DNA of 64,000 nucleotides, taken from contig JADJRL010000003.1 of assembly GCA_016712225.1 (NCBI GenBank), positions 2,555,501 through 2,619,500 on the forward strand, read 5' to 3'. The notes below the pieces were generated by a model, which worked only from the letters and a program-made list of their open reading frames with translations, made no database searches and was not told where the DNA came from. Shown piece after piece: positions 52,822 to 61,636 of the stretch (position 1 is the stretch's first letter; each line of letters opens with the position of its first letter). The translations under genes were made by a program, and so were the position numbers. The stretch comes from Candidatus Defluviibacterium haderslevense. GTDB taxonomy: Bacteria > Bacteroidota > Bacteroidia > Chitinophagales > Saprospiraceae.

Positions 52822-53568
52822 ATGAGCCAGCTAAAAATAAATAAAAATATAGTTTCCTCTTTTGTCCTGAGTTTGAAAAATTTGCATTGTATGCCTTGTT
52901 TTAAATTGGTATTAATTGCATTATTAGGTATATGTTGTAATAAGCAAAATAAAATAACTAATTCTCAAATTATCAACAATTGTGAGTTAATTAATTCAAT
53001 TCCAATTTGTACTGATTTGAAAACTATATTTGGCGCAGAATGGTTACTGTATTATGAAAAAAATCCATTATATATAATTCAGTTTGAGGATTCAGCACTT
53101 GCAAAATTTTATATACCAAAATCCAGCGATTCAATAAATACTGAAATTAGATTTCTTTATTGCACTCATTTAATAAAAGATATAAATGCCCAATATCCTT
53201 CAAAAGATTTAACTTCTCAAGCAGCCTATTCAGAATTTGGCAATCATGGATTGGTTGTTAATTATATTGATACTTCAAATAATCGAGACATTACATTAAG
53301 CTATATATATGTAAATCAAGATTCTCTAAAACTAATTTCAGGTGCAATATATTTCAAAGACTTCCAACTAATAATTTATGTGTTTACACATTCTAGTGAA
53401 ACTTTTTCAGTTAACAAACTTCAAGATTTTTATTGTTTCATCAATAGTTTTAATATTACTAAATACGGTATTTCGCCTCCCGATTGTAGACCAATGTTTA
53501 AAACCGAAAGAGAATATTTGAACTATTTATATGGACCAAATAATATTTATAGGAGAAAGGAAAAGTAA
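52822..53568 (+). CDS. Small lipoprotein, unknown
   Basis: 248 residues from ATG 52822. ATG 52891 (MPCFKLVLIALLGICC) gives a cleaner lipoprotein signal and is the more likely start. The mature region is mixed alpha/beta without a recognised motif. It is part of a same-strand row of four small lipoproteins. Confidence 0.65.
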   Translation: MSQLKINKNIVSSFVLSLKNLHCMPCFKLVLIALLGICCNKQNKITNSQIINNCELINSIPICTDLKTIFGAEWLLYYEKNPLYIIQFEDSALAKFYIPKSSDSINTEIRFLYCTHLIKDINAQYPSKDLTSQAAYSEFGNHGLVVNYIDTSNNRDITLSYIYVNQDSLKLISGAIYFKDFQLIIYVFTHSSETFSVNKLQDFYCFINSFNITKYGISPPDCRPMFKTEREYLNYLYGPNNIYRRKEK

Positions 53569-53571
53569 ACA

Positions 53572-53636
53572 GTCGATCATCGCAGTTTTCAACTGCGATG
53601 CCGCTAGAACTATTTTTGAAGCTTAGATAGCATCCA
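53572..53636. repeat. REP-like palindromic element, copy 1
   Basis: Shares TCGATCATCGCAG, TTTTCAACTGCGATGC, ATTTTTGAAGC and ATAGCATC with the element at 55466. Internal hairpin TCGCAG...CTGCGA. It lies between two lipoprotein genes. Confidence 0.7.
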
Positions 53637-53677
53637 AAAATAAATTAAAAAAATAGTTTTAAAATAAATTAAAAGGC

Positions 53678-53685
53678 TAACTTTG
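53678..53685 (+). promoter_or_regulatory. Candidate -7 element of the lipoprotein gene
   Basis: TAACTTTG fits TAnnTTTG. If real, transcription starts at about 53691, after the first ATG (53690), so translation would begin at ATG 53759. Confidence 0.45.
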
Positions 53686-53689
53686 TCAT

Positions 53690-54490
53690 ATGACATTAAC
53701 TGGTAAGGTTCATACAGGTAAAGTTGATTTTAAAGTTGTGTATTTTTTAGGGTTTTTAATGGCCCTCATACAGTTTTTTTCTAAAAACAAACAACGTTAT
53801 AATGTCTTAGTGATTTTGTCCTGTATTATGCAGTTATTTTGTTGCAATTCAGTAGATAACCCTGTAAATAATATTAGAATTGAAAAAGTTGAAATATTGA
53901 AGGGGTATTTTAGAAAAAATTATCCTTTTGCTATAAATTTTAGATTTGATACCATTAATGAATATCATTTTTTATTAAGAAATGAAAAATCAAGAATCAA
54001 TCTGGTAATTCCTGAATATTTTAATTTAAAAAATCGCATAATTAGTAAAAGAATAGTAGATAAATACGAGGGTGAACTTTCAACCTACTCTTTAAATACA
54101 TCAATTACAAAATTTGAAATACAAAATAGCGAAAATATTTATTACAACGCAAAACTTTCCACTTGCGTGAACTATTTGGATGAATTATGTAAAATGAATG
54201 ATTTTTTGCCAGGGAGAAATTACATGCGTAAAGGTGACAAAGAAATATTGTTTACAACTGGCCTGATTAAAATTGGAGATACTTATATAAGTTCATCCGT
54301 TTTAAATGATACAATAGACAATTTTATGGTATTTATTTATAAATCGTTCAATATGTCCAATAATCAAAGATTAGAAATTGAAATTCGTACAAATGACTCG
54401 ATAAAAATTTATAACAAAACAAAATATTATGAATACTATCAGACATTATTTAATAAATATTTACCTAATAATTATCTACCTTATTTATAG
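53690..54490 (+). CDS. Small lipoprotein of a tandem paralogous pair (first)
   Basis: 266 residues from ATG 53690; ATG 53759 (MALIQFFSKNKQ) is more likely given the promoter at 53678. A lipobox is seen in MQLFCC. The C-terminal part (ILFTTGLIKIGDTYISSSVLND, SFNMSNNQRLEIEI) matches the next gene's LLFSTGILKTQNKYINSHILED and SVNLSNNMKINIEI, so the two are duplicated paralogues. No function is recognised. A tandem lipoprotein array of this kind may be surface antigens or immunity proteins, which is a guess. Confidence 0.68.
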   Translation: MTLTGKVHTGKVDFKVVYFLGFLMALIQFFSKNKQRYNVLVILSCIMQLFCCNSVDNPVNNIRIEKVEILKGYFRKNYPFAINFRFDTINEYHFLLRNEKSRINLVIPEYFNLKNRIISKRIVDKYEGELSTYSLNTSITKFEIQNSENIYYNAKLSTCVNYLDELCKMNDFLPGRNYMRKGDKEILFTTGLIKIGDTYISSSVLNDTIDNFMVFIYKSFNMSNNQRLEIEIRTNDSIKIYNKTKYYEYYQTLFNKYLPNNYLPYL

Positions 54491-54682
54491 TTAAAACTTT
54501 GGAGTTTAACCTTATTATATAAAATGTACTATTGTTACCAAATGTCAAAATTGAGTCAAAATTATAATTCAAACGATAAAGGACCTAATATTATGAATAC
54601 TATTCCGTTAAAATAAAAACAATATGATATAATTTATGCAATTTATTAAATTCATTAGAATAAAAATCAGATCGCTATCTAC

Positions 54683-55369
54683 ATGAAAGGATTACTTTCG
54701 TTTATTTACTTTAATATGTTACTCATTCACATTAATTGTAACAAATCAATATCTGATGCAGATATTATTAACCAAAAGATGGAAATTTTACAAAAGGAAG
54801 ATGTTATAAATTATCCATTCCCTACACATAAATTAATTAATTTGTATTCGGAATTTAGATTCAAAATATTTAATAATTCTCTAACATACATCTTGATAAT
54901 TCCTGATAATTTTAATCACAATTTAATTAATACTGATAGTCTTAAAAATACTGGACAAGAAGATCTTTTTCCACCCTCATCTTTTAATTCATCAATTAAA
55001 AGAATATCATTAATAGGAGATCGAGATAGTTATTTCAAAGCACATTTGTTTGATTGCGAGAGAGTGATCTCTGATTTATGTCAATTGATTCTTGATTCTT
55101 CCCCCAATTACATGGTAAACCGGGAGATATATTGCCGTCTGTTATTTTCCACAGGTATATTAAAAACTCAAAATAAATATATTAATTCACATATTTTAGA
55201 AGATACAATGAATTGTTCTTTAAAATATAGATTTACTTCAGTTAATTTGTCTAATAACATGAAAATAAATATTGAAATAGGCTCAAAACATTCGCTGGAT
55301 TTGAACGAAATAAAGTTACATTACTATTATTTTCAAAATTTGTTTTTGAAACACTTAGCTGAAAATTGA
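54683..55369 (+). CDS. Small lipoprotein of a tandem paralogous pair (second)
   Basis: 228 residues from ATG 54683, with a lipobox (LIHINC, Cys near residue 19). It shares the segments noted in the gene at 53690, including YYYFQNLFLKHL against YYQTLFNKYL at the end. The sequence is AT-rich with many Asn and Ile, unlike the housekeeping genes around it. Function unknown. Confidence 0.68.
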   Translation: MKGLLSFIYFNMLLIHINCNKSISDADIINQKMEILQKEDVINYPFPTHKLINLYSEFRFKIFNNSLTYILIIPDNFNHNLINTDSLKNTGQEDLFPPSSFNSSIKRISLIGDRDSYFKAHLFDCERVISDLCQLILDSSPNYMVNREIYCRLLFSTGILKTQNKYINSHILEDTMNCSLKYRFTSVNLSNNMKINIEIGSKHSLDLNEIKLHYYYFQNLFLKHLAEN

Positions 55370-55931
55370 TTTAATTTGACAGACTAACAAAGTATTTCAT
55401 TTTTTTTGAAATATTTAAATTAATTTATTTTGTTGAGTTAAAGCTCTAAAAACATTTAAAAACACTCGATCGTCGCAGTTTTCAATTGCGATGCTACGAA
55501 TACCATTTTTGAAGCCTAAATAGCATCGAAGTCAAAGACTTCGACGATCGTAGGAGAAGTGAGATTGCTATTTTTAAAAAATAACATTAAGCAATTTATG
55601 AAACTATCGTTTGAATATAACTATCATGAATTTGTAAATTCTAAAACTTTGAAAAGCATGGCAATATGTCTAGTTGGTTTAGACGTTTTGTCATAGAGGA
55701 AAAATATTCTGTTAAGACTTATATCATGTATATTATTTTAAATAATGTTTAAAATATTTATAATCAATTCAATGAGTGTAAATATTGTACAATAGCCTCA
55801 TAAGAATTGGAATTCAATTAATTAGATGGCACAGGTCTTGAACTAAGGACCTTTACAGGTAATCTTTTATAAATTAACTAATAAGGCTGTCAAGGAGGCA
55901 TATTCCTTAAACAGTTATAAATAACAGAAAA
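55370..55931. other. Intergenic before lon
   Basis: 560 bp holding the second REP-like element; otherwise no gene. A tRNA-like fragment near 55824-55860 was examined and rejected. No ideal promoter for lon was found by eye. Confidence 0.5.
55466..55551. repeat. REP-like palindromic element, copy 2
   Basis: Outer inverted arms CGATCGTCG (55467-55475) and CGACGATCG (55542-55550); inner pairs TCGCA...TGCGA, GATGCTA...TAGCATC and AAGTC-AAA-GACTT. The whole element could fold into one branched hairpin. Confidence 0.75.
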
Positions 55932-58349
55932 ATGACGATAAATCCAATATATTTTAATGAAGGGCTTAATGAGGATCCGGAAATGATTCCTTTCGTAGCG
56001 GTAGCTGAAGACGAAGAACCATCAAAAGATGAAAACTTCGAAGACATACTACCCGTAATGCCTCTTAAGAATACCATTTTGTTTCCTGGAGTGATTATTC
56101 CAATCACTGTGGGCCGAAATAAATCTATGAAGGCGGTTTCCAAGGCTTATGAAAAAAACAAATTCATTGCGGTATTGACACAACGGGATAGCAGAACGGA
56201 AGATCCAACATTTAAAGATCTGTACGAGACTGGAACAATAGCCAGAATCGTGAAATTATTAACCATGCCTGATGGCACACAAACGGTCATTCTTCAAGGG
56301 AGAAAACGTTTTACCATCAATGAACAGCTTAAGGAAGATCCCTTCTTGGAAGCTAAAGTTACTTTGAGATCTTATGTTGTGCCGGATAGAAAGTTGGAAT
56401 ATGACGCTATGATTAAATCCATTCAGGAGCAATCAAGAAGAATCATTGAATTGTCACCTCAGATTCCAAATGAAGCACAATTGATGTTGAAAAACATTAA
56501 TAATGATCGATTTCTATTGAATTTTATTTCATCTAATTTGAATATTCCAATCGATCAAAAACAAGAATTATTAGAGACGGATAAATTATTCAATAAAGCT
56601 GAAACACTCATGGTTCATATGAGTGGAGAATTAAAATTATTAGAAGTCAAAGATCAAATTGAATCCAGAGTAAGAGGAAATTTAGAAAAACAACAACGCG
56701 ATTATTTTCTCAACCAACAGTTAAAAACAATTCAGGAAGAGTTAGGTCAGGATCCACAGGAACAAGATGTCGAGGAACTTAAATTAAAAGCCGAAAAGAA
56801 AAAATGGATTCCATCAGTCAAGGAACATTTCGAAAAGGAACTTGGAAAATTGACTAGAATGAATCCGCAAGTTGCAGAATATTCTGTTCAAATGAATTAC
56901 CTGAACTTGATGGTCGATTTACCATGGCAAGAATATACTGAAGATCAATATGATCTGGATAAAATAAAAAAGATCCTTGATAAGGACCATCACGGTCTTG
57001 ATAAAGTGAAGGATAGAATTATAGAGCACCTGGCTGTACTCAAGCTCAAAGGTGATATGAAAGCACCCATACTTTGTTTGGTAGGTCCTCCTGGAGTAGG
57101 TAAAACATCACTTGGAAAATCTATTGCCAAAGCGCTGAATCGAAATTTCATCAGAATGTCACTTGGTGGATTGCATGATGAGTCAGAAATACGAGGACAT
57201 CGCAAGACTTATATCGGAGCGATGCCTGGAAGAATCGTTCAGTCTATTAAAAAAGTTAAATCTGATAATCCAGTATTTATATTAGATGAGATTGATAAAA
57301 TCGGAAAAGATTTTAGAGGGGATCCTTCATCCGCATTGTTGGAAGTATTAGATCCGGAACAAAATTCTACATTTCATGATAATTATTTGGAATTAGAATA
57401 TGACTTATCCAAAGTTTTGTTTATCGCCACTGCCAATTCATTGAGCACCATCCAACCTGCTTTATTGGATAGAATGGAAATTATTGAATTGCAAGGCTAT
57501 TCTACTGAGGAGAAAAAAGATATTGCAATAAAACATCTAGTTCCCCAACAATTAGAAGAACACGGATTAAAGTCTAAGCAGGTTAAACTAAGTGAGGACT
57601 TTATTGAGCGCATCATAGAAGATTATACCCGAGAATCAGGTGTCAGATCACTGAATCGGCAATTGGCATCGGTGATGCGTCGTGCTGCACGCAAGGTTGC
57701 TATGGAAAAAGCCAAAACCGTTTCTTTTAAATCTTCTGATCTCAAAGATATCCTTGGCGTACAGCGATACAACAATGACCAATATCAAGAAAATTTACCT
57801 GCTGGTGTTGCGATTGGTTTAGCATGGACCCGAGTAGGTGGAGATATATTATATATAGAAACTACATTATCAAAAGGCAAAGGAAAATTAACTTTAACTG
57901 GTAATTTAGGTGATGTGATGAAAGAGTCAGCATCAACTGCATTGAGTTTTATCAAATCTCATACGGCGGAACTTGACATCGATCCTGATTTTTTTGAAAA
58001 TAATGATCTTCATGTACATGTACCTGAAGGTGCCATTCCTAAAGACGGACCATCCGCGGGGATTACTATGTTAAGTGCAATAGCCTCATCTATTAAGAAG
58101 AAACCCATCAGACCATTTTTGGCCATGACCGGTGAAATTACATTGCGCGGAAAAGTATTACCTGTCGGTGGTATTAAGGAAAAAGTTTTAGCTGCTAAAA
58201 GAGCAGGATTGAAAACGATTATGCTGTGTATTGAAAATAAAGATCACATCGATGAGATTCCAGCTGATCATTTAAAGGGAATGGAATTTATTTATGTAAA
58301 AGATATGCAGGAAGTATTGCATCATGCGTTAGGTATTTCTGCTTTTTGA
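55932..58349 (+). CDS. lon: ATP-dependent protease Lon
   Basis: 805 residues, a standard Lon A. The N-terminal substrate-binding domain (LPVMPLKNTILFPGVIIPI) runs to about residue 250. A coiled coil follows, then the AAA+ domain with Walker A GPPGVGKTS (near nt 57085) and Walker B VFILDEIDKIG. The C-terminal protease domain has the catalytic serine in PKDGPSAGITM and the lysine in GGIKEKVLAAKRAG. It degrades damaged and regulatory proteins in the cytoplasm. Monocistronic. Confidence 0.97.
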   Translation: MTINPIYFNEGLNEDPEMIPFVAVAEDEEPSKDENFEDILPVMPLKNTILFPGVIIPITVGRNKSMKAVSKAYEKNKFIAVLTQRDSRTEDPTFKDLYETGTIARIVKLLTMPDGTQTVILQGRKRFTINEQLKEDPFLEAKVTLRSYVVPDRKLEYDAMIKSIQEQSRRIIELSPQIPNEAQLMLKNINNDRFLLNFISSNLNIPIDQKQELLETDKLFNKAETLMVHMSGELKLLEVKDQIESRVRGNLEKQQRDYFLNQQLKTIQEELGQDPQEQDVEELKLKAEKKKWIPSVKEHFEKELGKLTRMNPQVAEYSVQMNYLNLMVDLPWQEYTEDQYDLDKIKKILDKDHHGLDKVKDRIIEHLAVLKLKGDMKAPILCLVGPPGVGKTSLGKSIAKALNRNFIRMSLGGLHDESEIRGHRKTYIGAMPGRIVQSIKKVKSDNPVFILDEIDKIGKDFRGDPSSALLEVLDPEQNSTFHDNYLELEYDLSKVLFIATANSLSTIQPALLDRMEIIELQGYSTEEKKDIAIKHLVPQQLEEHGLKSKQVKLSEDFIERIIEDYTRESGVRSLNRQLASVMRRAARKVAMEKAKTVSFKSSDLKDILGVQRYNNDQYQENLPAGVAIGLAWTRVGGDILYIETTLSKGKGKLTLTGNLGDVMKESASTALSFIKSHTAELDIDPDFFENNDLHVHVPEGAIPKDGPSAGITMLSAIASSIKKKPIRPFLAMTGEITLRGKVLPVGGIKEKVLAAKRAGLKTIMLCIENKDHIDEIPADHLKGMEFIYVKDMQEVLHHALGISAF

Positions 58350-58407
58350 TATTCGATAATTTGTAACTAATCAAGTAACAACAATAAGGGTTGTTTATGT
58401 CCTATTT

Positions 58408-58533
58408 TTTGCAAAAAAAATCATCCATAAATTTCACCAAAGACAATTAACATTTTCTATATTTAACGGATAGTATCCGTCTGCAAATAGATTACCCAAA
58501 CTGGTTATTGATTTGAATAATTCCTATAGTTTT
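58408..58533. repeat. Dispersed palindromic repeat, copy B
   Basis: Centred on ACGGATA-G-TATCCGT (58466-58480). Flanks TTTTTTGCAAAA, AACATTTT, ACTGG and ATTTGAATAATTCCTA correspond to those of the copy near 50033. Confidence 0.6.
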
Positions 58534-58570
58534 ATTTAGATATGTATCCATTCTAATTCTGAACGAAATT

Positions 58571-59869
58571 TTAAAATCGATACTTCAAGGAGACGTTCAA
58601 GTGATCCAATTTTTTATATGCAATACCGAAAGCAGATGAATTAGGACTTGGCGAAGATGTATTGGGAACGGCCTGTTGCTGAGCTTTTGTATTTTGAAAT
58701 CCATAAGCATAATCCAGTCCGATTCCCCAAGAATTATTGATGTAATAATCAGCACCTATCAATAGAAAATAATCGATAGGTTGGGCTCTCCAATGTTGAA
58801 TTGTTTTGGAATTGTATTGAATAAAATCATTGCCTTGGTTTGAAGATAATTGGTTTAATGAAATATTTAATTTAGTGCCTATGTGTCCTTTCCAATGACG
58901 ATTGAAGGTATAAGAATAATAAATTGGAATTTGGAATTGGAATAGATATTTTTTGTAAATCACTTGAAAAGAATCTGAAGTTTGTTTTGAATTTTTAAAT
59001 GCATCTTCAAAAACTTTCAATTCGTTTTGAGCAAAGTTATTGATGATATAATTTAATGGTTCATTTTGTGCTCCGTCAAAAACCAAGAAATTATTTTTTT
59101 GGACATTTAAACCAGGATTTACAACAATGCTATGATTATTATGAAGAGGTATGTTTATAAAAAGACCCGAATTGAAGCTTAATTGATGTAGTTGTGTGTA
59201 TGTATTAAAACCCAATTGAATTCCGAATTGAATTTTTGGTTTTGATTTATTTATTGTGCTCGGTAAAATATCAAGAGCGATTTTAGCAGAAGGTAAAAAG
59301 CGAGAATTGTTGTTCGATGAAGTTAATTCAACAGTCTTCATGGGTAAAATATGCCATTCAAAATTTGATCTGTTTTCTAATGGTTGGATGGCCACAGTTA
59401 CAATGCTATCATAGGTCAAGGATTTGGTAAATGTGTTATGCGTTTCATTATAGGAATTTAACAAAGCATTATTTTGGCTTGCACTCTGGCGATCTTTGTT
59501 CAGACCTGTTTTTGATATTTGACCCGCTTGTCTTGAATTATTTTTTTCGGAATAAATATTATCTGTCGTCCCTGAATGGTTCTTGAGATTTGAGTGACCA
59601 GATGGTTTTGCATTTTCGTTTGAATGATAGGCTATGATTGCTTTTGAATTGAGATTTGTATTTTTATTAATGGTTTCAATGTTTTTATTATCGTTAATTA
59701 CATTTGAAGTGGACAAGTATTTGTAAGTAATGCTTGAACCAATAACTAAGGGTATCCATAACCAAAGCCAAACCAATCTTTTAGATTTTTTAACAGGCAT
59801 TTTCTGATCGAGCAAAGCATGCATTTTTGTCCAGCCTTCATGTTCCAAATCGGTGATATGATTATTCAT
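58571..59869 (-). CDS. Transmembrane protein with C-terminal beta-barrel, sigma-factor partner
   Basis: 432 residues. The N-terminal 30 residues are cytoplasmic, followed by one helix (LVWLWLWIPLVIGSSITY). A low-complexity Asn/Ser/Thr linker spans about residues 60-170. The C-terminal half has amphipathic strands ending in an aromatic residue (LNVSLKYRF), as in outer-membrane beta-barrels. Its start overlaps the sigma-factor gene by eight bases. The N-terminal part probably acts as an anti-sigma segment, an inference from position. A single chain joining an inner-membrane helix and a barrel is unusual but recurs in Bacteroidota. Confidence 0.75.
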   Translation of the reverse strand: MNNHITDLEHEGWTKMHALLDQKMPVKKSKRLVWLWLWIPLVIGSSITYKYLSTSNVINDNKNIETINKNTNLNSKAIIAYHSNENAKPSGHSNLKNHSGTTDNIYSEKNNSRQAGQISKTGLNKDRQSASQNNALLNSYNETHNTFTKSLTYDSIVTVAIQPLENRSNFEWHILPMKTVELTSSNNNSRFLPSAKIALDILPSTINKSKPKIQFGIQLGFNTYTQLHQLSFNSGLFINIPLHNNHSIVVNPGLNVQKNNFLVFDGAQNEPLNYIINNFAQNELKVFEDAFKNSKQTSDSFQVIYKKYLFQFQIPIYYSYTFNRHWKGHIGTKLNISLNQLSSNQGNDFIQYNSKTIQHWRAQPIDYFLLIGADYYINNSWGIGLDYAYGFQNTKAQQQAVPNTSSPSPNSSAFGIAYKKLDHLNVSLKYRF

Positions 59870-60401
59870 GGTTCATTTTAATTTTGTGTTGTAATAATTC
59901 GCGCGCCTGCGAAATATGCCATTTGGATGTGCCAATACTTATATTTAGTTTTTCTGCGATTTCATGATGCGAATATCCTTCGTTAGCAAATAATGAAAAT
60001 GCCCGGGCAGTAGCAGGAGGTAATTGATGAATGAGTGAATCCAGATCTTCTTTAAAAAGTTTTTCTAAAGTAAAATCATGATGTTCAGCATCGTTGTGTT
60101 CAAGTTCAATATTTGGTTTAGTCCTTTGTTTTGTTTTTATTTCTGAAATCATAACATGGTAGATGACGGTTCGAATCCAACCTGCTAAACTACCTTCATG
60201 TCTGAATAATTGAATTTTTTGAAAAACCCTCAGAAATCCAGAATTGAGAATTTCCATAGCATCTTCTTCATTGGAGCAATAAAAGTGTACCATTTGAAAC
60301 ATTGGACTAAAGTGTTGTTTATACAATTGTTCCTGGGCAATACGATCATTGGCTATACAACCTTTGATGACATCTTCCTCTGAACGAATGGGTTTATTCA
60401 T
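59862..60401 (-). CDS. RNA polymerase sigma-70 family (ECF) sigma factor
   Basis: 179 residues. Region 2 is seen in EQLYKQHFSPMFQMVHFYCSNEEDAMEILNSGFLRVFQKI and region 4 in LPPATARAFSLFANEGYSHHEIAEKLNISIGTSKWHISQARELL, read in parts. It lacks regions 1 and 3, as ECF factors do. Directs RNA polymerase to a small regulon, probably including its own operon. The downstream partner overlaps it by eight bases. Confidence 0.93.
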   Translation of the reverse strand: MNKPIRSEEDVIKGCIANDRIAQEQLYKQHFSPMFQMVHFYCSNEEDAMEILNSGFLRVFQKIQLFRHEGSLAGWIRTVIYHVMISEIKTKQRTKPNIELEHNDAEHHDFTLEKLFKEDLDSLIHQLPPATARAFSLFANEGYSHHEIAEKLNISIGTSKWHISQARELLQHKIKMNHE

Positions 60402-60417
60402 GAATAATACCTATGGG

Positions 60418-61167
60418 TTAAATTTGTATCCCAATTCTAAATATAAATCGTTTATAGTTGTAAAAATACTGATCTTTTATTTCACTCCATGGATAAGTTA
60501 CTTTATAGTTTGTTTTTTGCATTTGCAAACCCACATCCAGACATACATTAAAGTGTTTTTTACCCCCAAATCGAATCCCTAAGGCAGGATGTAACATTAA
60601 ACCTCCATTTAAATCATATAAGTTATTCTTATTTGAAGTTGAAGCAAACCCATAGCCTGCAGCCACAGTCCCATAATATGCTGTTTGTTTTCCATAGAAA
60701 TAAGATCTTATTTCTGAATAAATCGGAAAAAAATTAATGGGAATATCCTGTGCGTAATGATTCATGCCTAGGCCTATTCCTAATCCAAAATATCTTGAGT
60801 ACATATATCCAAAGAGTGTGTTGAATCCAGCACCCACAGCAACTTCATTGTATTCATTACTTCCACCAAAAGCACTTAGATAATTAATTTGGTACCAACC
60901 TTTTTCTTTAAATAGATAAGGTGCGACTTGTCGTATTTTAGGATAGTCTTCTAATTGGATGATTTTTTTTATTGTGGATATGGGAATACTAAGTAGTATT
61001 CCTTCTCTAAGTAGAATGTTTAAACTCGAATCTGAATATTGAAGAATCTGTCCGACATATATTGAACCTTCCTTAATATAGACTTTACTTAAAAATGGTT
61101 CTTGTTTACTTTCTTGAGCCATTAGTGAACCTAAAGACATCCATAGTATAAGCAATATGTATTTCAT
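60418..61167 (-). CDS. Secreted/outer-membrane protein, unknown
   Basis: 249 residues with a signal peptide (MKYILLILWMSLGSLMAQ). The region after residue 90 alternates short glycine- and aromatic-rich strands (VGAGFNTLFGYMYSRYFGLGIGLGMN, AAGYGFASTSN, LHPALGIRFGGKKHFNVCLDVGLQM) and ends FRIGIQI, consistent with a small outer-membrane barrel. No named family. Two bases separate it from the gene upstream, so it belongs to the operon 62899-60418. Confidence 0.75.
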   Translation of the reverse strand: MKYILLILWMSLGSLMAQESKQEPFLSKVYIKEGSIYVGQILQYSDSSLNILLREGILLSIPISTIKKIIQLEDYPKIRQVAPYLFKEKGWYQINYLSAFGGSNEYNEVAVGAGFNTLFGYMYSRYFGLGIGLGMNHYAQDIPINFFPIYSEIRSYFYGKQTAYYGTVAAGYGFASTSNKNNLYDLNGGLMLHPALGIRFGGKKHFNVCLDVGLQMQKTNYKVTYPWSEIKDQYFYNYKRFIFRIGIQI

Positions 61168-61168
61168 A

Positions 61169-61630
61169 TTATTTTATTAATTCAGGTAATGATTTTTTCA
61201 ATAAATCAAAGTAATCATTTATTTCATGAGGAATTTCAAAGGGATCTACAAACCACTTTCTATTCTGGTTACCATTATTTATTTGCAAATAAAAGGCTCC
61301 TTGATCAACGCAATCAGGACAACCATACGTGGACTTACTATTCTTGAGAAGAAACTCCGGGAAATTTTTTTCGAGCTCAAAAGCGATATTGTATTCTTCA
61401 ATGCTTAAAGGTGTTTTGGAAAAATTTATTTCACGATCATATGGAAAATAATTTTCTTGATCCGGATAGAGTTTGTTATTCTCAATTTTATAAATTGTGG
61501 AACAATTTGTATTACATTCTCCGGCAAGGAAACCAAAAATAAAAGAGTTGTCTTTATCAGCTTCTTTTTGGCATGCACAAAATATAATGATTGTGAAAAA
61601 CATTGAACCAAATATTTTTAATGGATACAT
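61169..61630 (-). CDS. Small lipoprotein, unknown
   Basis: 153 residues with a lipobox (IIIFCAC). The mature part has cysteine pairs (GECNTNCSTIY, YGCPDCVDQG) and a C-terminal helical segment. No recognised family. It lies between the LVIVD-repeat lipoprotein and the outer-membrane protein with gaps of a few bases, so all three are co-transcribed. Confidence 0.72.
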   Translation of the reverse strand: MYPLKIFGSMFFTIIIFCACQKEADKDNSFIFGFLAGECNTNCSTIYKIENNKLYPDQENYFPYDREINFSKTPLSIEEYNIAFELEKNFPEFLLKNSKSTYGCPDCVDQGAFYLQINNGNQNRKWFVDPFEIPHEINDYFDLLKKSLPELIK

Positions 61631-61636
61631 TTGAAA

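Noticed and set aside
55824..55860. A minus-strand stretch resembling the T-arm and acceptor end of a tRNA (GTTCAAG with GCCA)
   Set aside because: The stems do not pair with a 7-base T loop and no anticodon arm or 5' half is present.
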